Both the position numbers and the translations under genes were made by a program. Of a stretch of DNA of 64,000 bases, positions 58,040 to 64,000 are shown one piece after another (position 1 is the first letter of the stretch; every line of letters begins with the position of its first letter). The notes under the pieces are model-generated. The model did no database searches. It saw only the letters and a program-made list of their open reading frames with translations, and had not been told where the DNA came from. Origin of the DNA: Phyto melanocephala. Taxonomy: Eukaryota; Arthropoda; Insecta; Diptera; Rhinophoridae. Where the stretch lies: contig OW799237.1 of NCBI GenBank assembly GCA_941918925.1, positions 112,138,515 to 112,202,514 on the forward strand. The letters run 5' to 3'.

Positions 58040-59345
58040 AAGGTCGTGCTTTATTATTTCCGACGCCACATTTGATTTTGAAGTTTTACATAGTTAACTG
58101 TACTCTTCTAGTCAAGCCCTGCAATTTTATACCGACATTGATGGGGTTCAAAAAATTTCCACCATTTGATTTTAGACGACACCTTGGATTTTACACTTTT
58201 TTAATGTGTAATTTGAAACACATGACACATTTAAAATACTAATCGTACTTTCCTACATATAACTTTTCAGAATATTAGCTGACTTCTCCAAAGATTAAGG
58301 AAAGGCTTACTGATGAAAACGGGAGGAGGCGATTATTGGAGTGTTGGGGATTTCCTCTGAATAAATAAACAACATCACTTTTAATTCAGTGTACTTACAT
58401 ATTTTGTGGTTTTTTACTAAGGAAAACAATTCTTTTTAATTTGATTTTTAAATAATAACGTTGATTGGGAGCCGGATGATGTGTAGCTTAAGAGAAATTC
58501 ACCGAATGAATTTTAACTTTTTACCGCCTAACAAAAATTGCGATAAAATTAAGTCTACAATATAATTGAAAGAAAAAAACTAATAATTTACGATAAGCAA
58601 ATTTAGAGTCGGAAAATGTTCCATAAATACCGCGTTTAAACAACTGCATTCTACTGGTTAAGCCCTTTCACCTGACACCAATATTGTGGGGGTTAAAGAG
58701 AACAAAGTTATATTTATCATTTTTGACTCTTGTATCTACCATTTAATCAAGGACGCATTCTTTGATTTTTACATTTTCATAATTAACTGTCAAGTCCTTT
58801 CCTTCATTTGAAAGGGGGGTGAAATTTTTACACAATATTTCTGTAATTAATATGAATTACGTATGTAAGTATCTAAGTTTCGTTATTTTTTACAGAGATT
58901 TTATCCGCTTTTAGGCATCCCTTTGTAAAATTATAAAATAAGTTAATTTATGTATGTATATCAATAAGAAAAAAATTAAAAGAAAAAATTTCTTCTGCCT
59001 GAGCCGGGGTTCGAAACCAGCTTCGCTCTAAGCAGTATACCACGTTTGTATGGATGCGTTATAAATAAACGAGGTGGTCTCTATATCAGTTTTTTATGTA
59101 CCGATGTTTCTGAATTTCAATACCGTTTTACTCCCGATTATTTCCGATATTTTGTTACCACACACGGGTCTGAGAGATGTAGAGGGGCTTAAAAAAATTA
59201 TTTCAATATACACACAGACAGACGGACATTGTTCAATCAACTGCCCTACGTCATAAGCTTTCCAAAAATATACATACAACACCTAATGGGGTGGCAAACG
59301 AATATTGTAGAAATTTTACACGTAATAACAAACCTTTCTGTGAAG
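58040..59345 (-). mobile_element. DINE-1-like element, copy K, long form
   Basis: Minus strand: 5' part at 59345 (TTTACTCTTCACAGAAAGG, GTTATTACGTGTAAAATTTC), core (GTCTGTCTGTGTGTATATTG), then the clear tRNA-like box B GGTTTCGAACCCC (59006-59018). Farther on are modules with AAAATC-AAGAATGCGTCC and AAAATCCAAGGTGTCGTC (58750 and 58175). The T-rich tract of copies A/C/E is absent. Confidence 0.7.
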
Positions 59346-60840
59346 AGTAAAAAAAGCAAAACAAAAAAAATTTATACACGGCGTATGAAAATTATTAATT
59401 AAATAAATATTCCCCATACGCCACATATCGCCAGCAAATCACTTCATCCCAAACAAAAAAAAATATATATATCGTTACTGCTCTGACGTAATCGGTTATG
59501 TGACAATTTTTAAAATTTTTTTTATTGCTCTATTTTGAAGGTTTATTGCTCCTACATCTATCCTCCAAACCGTTTAAGAATATCTTGATTAGTTTAAAAA
59601 TAAACAATTGTCAATACGTAAGTAAGTTTAATACTGTAAAGTAACAAAGTAAATACTTTTTTGTTCTCCTGAAAACTCGGTAAAAAACACATAACAGAGT
59701 TTGTTAGAGCAACGACGATATACAATATACTAATACTTTTATAAAAAAAAACTATTTAATCAGTTTTTTATGTACATGACCTACAATACTGAGATAAATA
59801 TTTACAAAAAATAAATAAAAAATTAAACTTTGTGATGCAAAAAAATCTGCTCTCGCTCTCTCTTTTCTATCAAAATACTTTAAAACACGCACATCTTATT
59901 ATAGACATACTGCCAAACACGTTTAATATTTTATAAAATTTTTATTACTTGAAAAATGTTATCAAATACCCCAATACGTATGCTACACCACATGTATACA
60001 ACATATGCACACCTAAAACTATGCAGCATGTGGTTAGAGATTTTGCCTAAATAAAGTTAATGAATTTTAGACAATACACTGCTAAATACATAAACAATTT
60101 AATTTCAAAATAACGATAGCAAAAAATGTTGCAAAACTTTTAACTTAAGGAAAATTTAAAATTTTTATCAAAATAAAAAAAATATCAATCTATGTTAAAT
60201 ATATTACACATTTTTATAAAACTAAATTTGAATTCTTTGCTGAAAAATAATTTTGGATGGTATATTGATTCAAACTTTGAAAATAAAAAAGTTTTGTTTT
60301 TAACAAAATACTTTCAACTAGTTTTTCATAAAATTATCGTTTAATTAAGAATTGTGACACTTATTTTAAAATACTTCTAATAGATAAAAGCAAAAACATA
60401 TTTCTAAATCAAATTTTATTTTTTAAATATTAAACTACACATTTAAAATTTTAAATTAATTTCAATTAAAATGTTCATACTTTGTCCCCATAAAAATCAA
60501 GTTTAATTAAAATGTTTAAATATTTCCGCATATTTGCTGGAGAGCTATTGTTATAAAAAGTGAATTTAATTTATTTGGTACTTAGCAACAAATATATTGT
60601 ACAAAAGAGTTTTTTTTAACTCTGATTCAATTAAAAGAAATCGCTTGCAGAGTTCTTATTTGTTTTTTAATTTTTAAAATAGTAATAAATCTTTTAATAA
60701 ATATTATTGACTAAAAGAAAATTTAGAAAAAAAAAATGATGGCTGCATTAAGTGTAAAAATATTGTTCTTATACGTTTAAAATAAAGTGTAATTTTGTAT
60801 GAATTAAGTTTTTCAGGCTGGCAGCACTGGTTGGTAATTG
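59346..60840. other. AT-rich spacer
   Basis: Long A/T-rich sequence without motifs. Confidence 0.55.
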
Positions 60841-60896
60841 TGTCCAAACTACATCTGTGAAAGTGAAAAGTGTTCGGTATACTCTGCCATTTTATC

Positions 60897-61838
60897 ATGG
60901 AGAAACTCACAAACGAGCAACGACTGCAAATCGTTGAAATTTATTATCAAAATTCGTGCTTACAACAGCTCGATGGAAATCCACTGTTTTATCGAAAAAT
61001 TGTGTTCAGCGATGAGGCTCATTTCTGGCTAAATGGATAAGTAAACAAGCAAAACTGTCGCATCTGGATTGAAGAACAGCCACATGCCGTACAAGAGTTA
61101 CCGATGCATCCCCAAAAAACGACAGTTTGGTGTAGTTTATGGGCTTGTGGCATAATCGGTCCATTTTTCTTCAAAGACGACCGTGGAAGAAATTTACCGT
61201 CCACGGCGAACGATATCGAGCCATGGTAGGTAGGTGGGTAAGGCTGATGCAAAGTTACCCTCACACCCTCACCCGGAGACCATTACGGTTCATTGTGACG
61301 CCTTAATATAGAAATAAAGAGAAGAATAGAATAGGAATAGAAATAGTTAAAATAGAAGAGAAAGAGTAGCAGTCCAGCCTCTGGCGGGAATCGAACCCGC
61401 AACCCCCAAACTAGCAGACCAGCACACTACTGACTAATCCACCAGTGCACCCATATCAAGCCATGATAGGCGACTTTTTTTTGCCCCAAATGGCTAAGTT
61501 GGACTTGGTGGTTTCAACAAGACGGTGCCACATGCCACACAGCTCGTGAAACAATGTACATATTGAAGGATGAATTTGGTGAGCTGTTTATCTCTCGAAA
61601 TGGCCCTGTGAGTTGGCTGCCAGGATCATGTGATTTGACGCCTCTTGACTATTTCTTGTGGGGTTATGTGATTGAGTCGTTTGTCTATGTGGATAAGCCA
61701 AACACGATTGAAGACTTAGAGTATGACATAACACGTGTCATTCATAGAATACAGGCCGAAATGCTCGAAAAAGTGGTGCAAAATTTGACCTTACGAATGG
61801 ACCATTTGAACCGGAGCCGCGGGCAACATTTACATTAA
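60897..61838 (+). pseudogene. Mariner transposase, deleted, stop-containing and SINE-interrupted
   Basis: ATG 60897 opens MEKLTNEQRLQIVEIYYQNS, followed by a deletion of most of the DNA-binding domain. KIVFSDEAHFWLNG follows, with the first Asp kept. A TAA at 61038-61040 replaces a codon in the next block, G*VNKQNCRIW. MHPQKTTVWCSLWACGIIGP leads to the SINE insertion at about 61230. After it, WWFQQDGATCHTARETM carries the second Asp (61521-61523), and LPGSCDLTPLDYFLWGYV the third, with 36 residues between them as in the copy at 3.4-4.1 kb. The end reads NRSRGQHLH at a stop near 61838. All three aspartates survive in text, but the gene is dead. Confidence 0.85.
61231..61452 (-). mobile_element. 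tRNA-derived SINE (family 2), copy 2
   Basis: Minus strand: head GGGTGCACTGGTGGATTAGT; box A TGGATTAGTCAG (61430-61441); box B GGTTCGATTCC (61387-61397, perfect); then the pyrimidine tract and the tail. It is bounded by an 18-bp direct duplication of the mariner sequence (ATATCGAGCCATGGTAGG at 61213-61230; ATATCAAGCCATGATAGG at 61453-61470, two differences), proof of insertion by target-primed retroposition. Confidence 0.85.
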
Positions 61839-61890
61839 GTTATTTTTAAAAAGTAAATGGCAAAGACCAATTTATCGATTCCAATAAAAA

Positions 61891-62860
61891 TTTTGAATAT
61901 ATGATGCAAATTTGAGTGTTTTATTAAATTAAAAGCAAAACTACGCTTAAAAAATCACGCTTTAAAATGGAAGAAATAGTTTTAATTAAGGAATTCGCCT
62001 TACATGGGATATGAGCGTAAGAATGGACGTGCCGTACTTATACTTAGACAGTTTAATTAAAAAAAAAATATTTATTGAAAACATAGTTCCATAATAATTT
62101 GAATTATTTGTCAATATAAAGAAGTCTGTATATTATTAAGAGCATATTTCTAATATATGGAAGGTGTTTCTTGAAGTAAGCGTGTCACACTCAATTATTC
62201 CGTATGTATAAGGAGACACATAATCCTTTGTTCATCTAAAATCTTTAACATATGGAGTGAAAGCGGCATATAAGAGTAGAAATGGGCGTGTAGCATTAAT
62301 TTCCTGTTAATAATATTGTCCTCCGTAGATTTTCGTAATTGACAAATCTAGCCGTGCTTTTGAAAAATATATTAAAATGGCACAGCAATATCGTTTTCCA
62401 TCACAAATTTTTTCGATGATGAACATCTATATTTACATCCTCAACTGCTGTCAAACTTTTGCCAAAAATCTCTGCTGCATTAAACAACATAAACATATAT
62501 TTTAGACAAATTTCACTCTCGTAGGTTCTTATGTTCGTGCTCAATTGTACCCCTCACACACAGACAGACCATAGACATGTCAAAATTGTCCTTGAATGAT
62601 GAAAGGATTCAGGAGGCAAATATTTAAGGGGTCTTAATCGAATATTCCAAGGAACCTATAAAACCACAGATTTCTTAGATTCCTATTGGTTTTGAAAAGT
62701 TATTAAGGGGTCTAGTTGTACTGGTAGCGATGATTATGCTCTTGGATTTAACTTTAATACTATTAATAAATATGTTGTTGCTCCTGATATTGCAACGCCT
62801 GGCGATTTTAATTCCGACAATTATGAAAACTCTATTGAATCATTTTCTTTTTCTTGCATA
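61891..62860. other. Spacer without recognised genes
   Basis: Nothing supported; the plus frame 62730-62939 runs into the TIR transposon and is hydrophobic and low-complexity at its start. Confidence 0.5.
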
Positions 62861-62861
62861 C

Positions 62862-63597
62862 AGGCAAAGAAAAAATATGGTTGTGGAAACCATAACCGAA
62901 GAGCAACATACTATGATTGAATTGTATGATTATGGTTAAAACATATAATGGTTACCAGTTATCATTGTTATGTTTAATTAAAGTATCATTCAATAATCAT
63001 ATATATGACTACAATTAAAATCGACAAACTTTGCTTTTTTACGCAAATTATTGTCTTTTGCTGTAACATACACATATTTATTGTACTTACCAATTTAATT
63101 GCAATTTTTTTACCAATATTTTTTTATATTTTCTCGTTTATTTTTAAATTTTCTTTAATTTTTCAAAATTTTTGTTCCTTTTTGTGACATCTCAAACTTT
63201 TAAAATAATAAAAATTTATTCAGCAAGAAGAAGAATAATTGAAATCAAATTATTATTAAAAACAACATAGCTTGATTGATTTGTAATCATACTGTTGTCT
63301 CACTTATTATTTAATGATTATTTTTAATTTTTAATGATTTTGAATATAATGTTATTTTTGTCAAATTAATTTTTTTAAATCATACTATTTTTAAATGATA
63401 ACCATTTTGAAATTTTTACGAAAAGTAGACATTAAATAATACAATTGAAACAAATGCTTGATTATCGCGACAAAATATATGATGAAATGAAACAAAAACA
63501 ACTATTACTTGTTTTCGACAACCAAATATTGTTTTAGAAAAAATAATATGACCGTCGTGATCATGTCGTAACCATGGTTTTTCTTTGCGTGTAAGTG
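62862..63597 (+). mobile_element. Non-autonomous TIR transposon (unassigned family)
   Basis: The left end GGCAAAGAAAAAATATGGTT and the reverse complement of the right end, CACTTACACGCAAAGAAAAA then CCATGG, are similar. One end is repeated at 30985-31112 and the other at 16746-16945, which confirms that these are parts of a dispersed element. The right part has the CATGATCACGACGGTCAT hairpin-like motif. Coding capacity is absent and the target duplication is unclear. Confidence 0.6.
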
Positions 63598-63862
63598 AGG
63601 TGTAATTATTTGATGCCTTGAATAATGTCAAGTCAAAGTCTAATGGTGTGGATGGAGTGTCTATTAAAATTTTAAAAATTGTTCTACGTTTCATTGTTGA
63701 TATTATTCTGCATTGATATTATTCTCCATGCATATTCTGCAATACTTCCTAACCACTTACTTAAGTTGTTGAATATATTTTTAAGTATAAAATTATTAAC
63801 TCCAAGTCTGATATGATATTTAAATCTCAGTATGCCTTTCGTAATGGCTTAAACCCTACCTA
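63598..63862. other. Short spacer
   Basis: No motif was recognised. Confidence 0.5.
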
Positions 63863-63992
63863 GGGCCGAATTACGGCATTCGAACGTAATCGAAATTTGA
63901 AAATTCTTATTAGAATCTCTATACCTAAAGCACAGCGAACTTGATCGTTCGAGTAAAATTTCGATCGATATCGAATGCCGTAATTCGGCCCC
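63863..63992. mobile_element. 130-bp hairpin MITE at the window end
   Basis: Left GGGCCGAATTACGGCATTCG and right CGAATGCCGTAATTCGGCCC are inverted copies, flanked by TA (63861-63862 and 63993-63994) within CTAG on each side. The inner parts (AATCGAAATTTGA and AAAATTTCGATCGAT) continue the symmetry loosely. Confidence 0.85.
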
Positions 63993-64000
63993 TAGCTTTT

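Larger units (their letters stand above)
60845..61890 (+). mobile_element. Decayed mariner interrupted by a SINE
   Basis: It contains the transposase pseudogene in two parts around the SINE at 61231-61452. I could not define TIRs. Confidence 0.75.

Noticed and set aside
61019..61264. Minus-strand frame of 81 codons
   Set aside because: Antisense of the mariner pseudogene running into the SINE.

Overview
The window is very AT-rich, repeat-dense eukaryotic DNA with no long open host gene. It carries mariner and piggyBac transposase remains, a Helitron, many short elements whose core resembles the Drosophila DINE-1/INE-1 repeats, tRNA-derived SINEs, and CA, GA and TATG microsatellites. Together these point to an insect, most likely a fly (Diptera, perhaps a calyptrate with a large genome). 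That assignment is inference from repeat style, not from a diagnostic gene. I found no exon of a recognisable host gene, no rRNA, no functional tRNA and no CRISPR, so this is probably intergenic or deep intronic sequence. Most short open frames here are chance frames or pieces of broken transposases.

Layout. 0.1-1.6 kb: a deleted DNA transposon with 96-bp terminal inverted repeats (TIRs). 3.3-4.2 kb: an internally deleted mariner with TA target duplications. 5.0-5.2 kb: a tRNA-derived SINE. 8.6-12.4 kb: a mariner fragment, an AATTGC-rich MITE (short non-autonomous TIR element), a tandem array of about 117 bp, and a decayed piggyBac with its three catalytic aspartates still visible. 16-21 kb: mariner fragments, tandem modules and a Harbinger-like MITE with a second MITE nested in it. 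21.8-24.8 kb: two inverted DINE-1-like elements, a deleted mariner that keeps one intact 235-codon frame, and a SINE. 26.3-27.2 kb: a hAT-type MITE built from palindromic ATTACATGTAAT satellite units. 29-30.5 kb: a 36-bp minisatellite of ten exact or near-exact copies. 31.8-42.6 kb: a MITE, several DINE-1-like elements and three mariner remnants. 46.4-49.6 kb: a promoter-like site, a mariner remnant and a Helitron with 141-bp internal repeats. 50.8-59.3 kb: hairpin MITEs, two long DINE-1-like elements, a non-LTR retrotransposon RNase H remnant and another mariner. 60.8-64 kb: a mariner split by a SINE, a TIR transposon and a terminal hairpin MITE.

The elements have a readable relative history. 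The SINE at 61.2-61.45 kb landed in an already dead mariner, a DINE-1-like element separates two blocks of related short-repeat DNA, and one MITE sits inside another. The most interesting items are the palindromic satellite inside a hAT-like MITE, the homogenised minisatellite, the mariner derivative that keeps an intact DNA-binding half but lacks two catalytic aspartates, the tRNA-like box B inside DINE-1-like elements, and the long-TIR transposon that gives a mobile origin to an orphan protein family. All family names come from visible motifs and remembered family features; no database search was possible.
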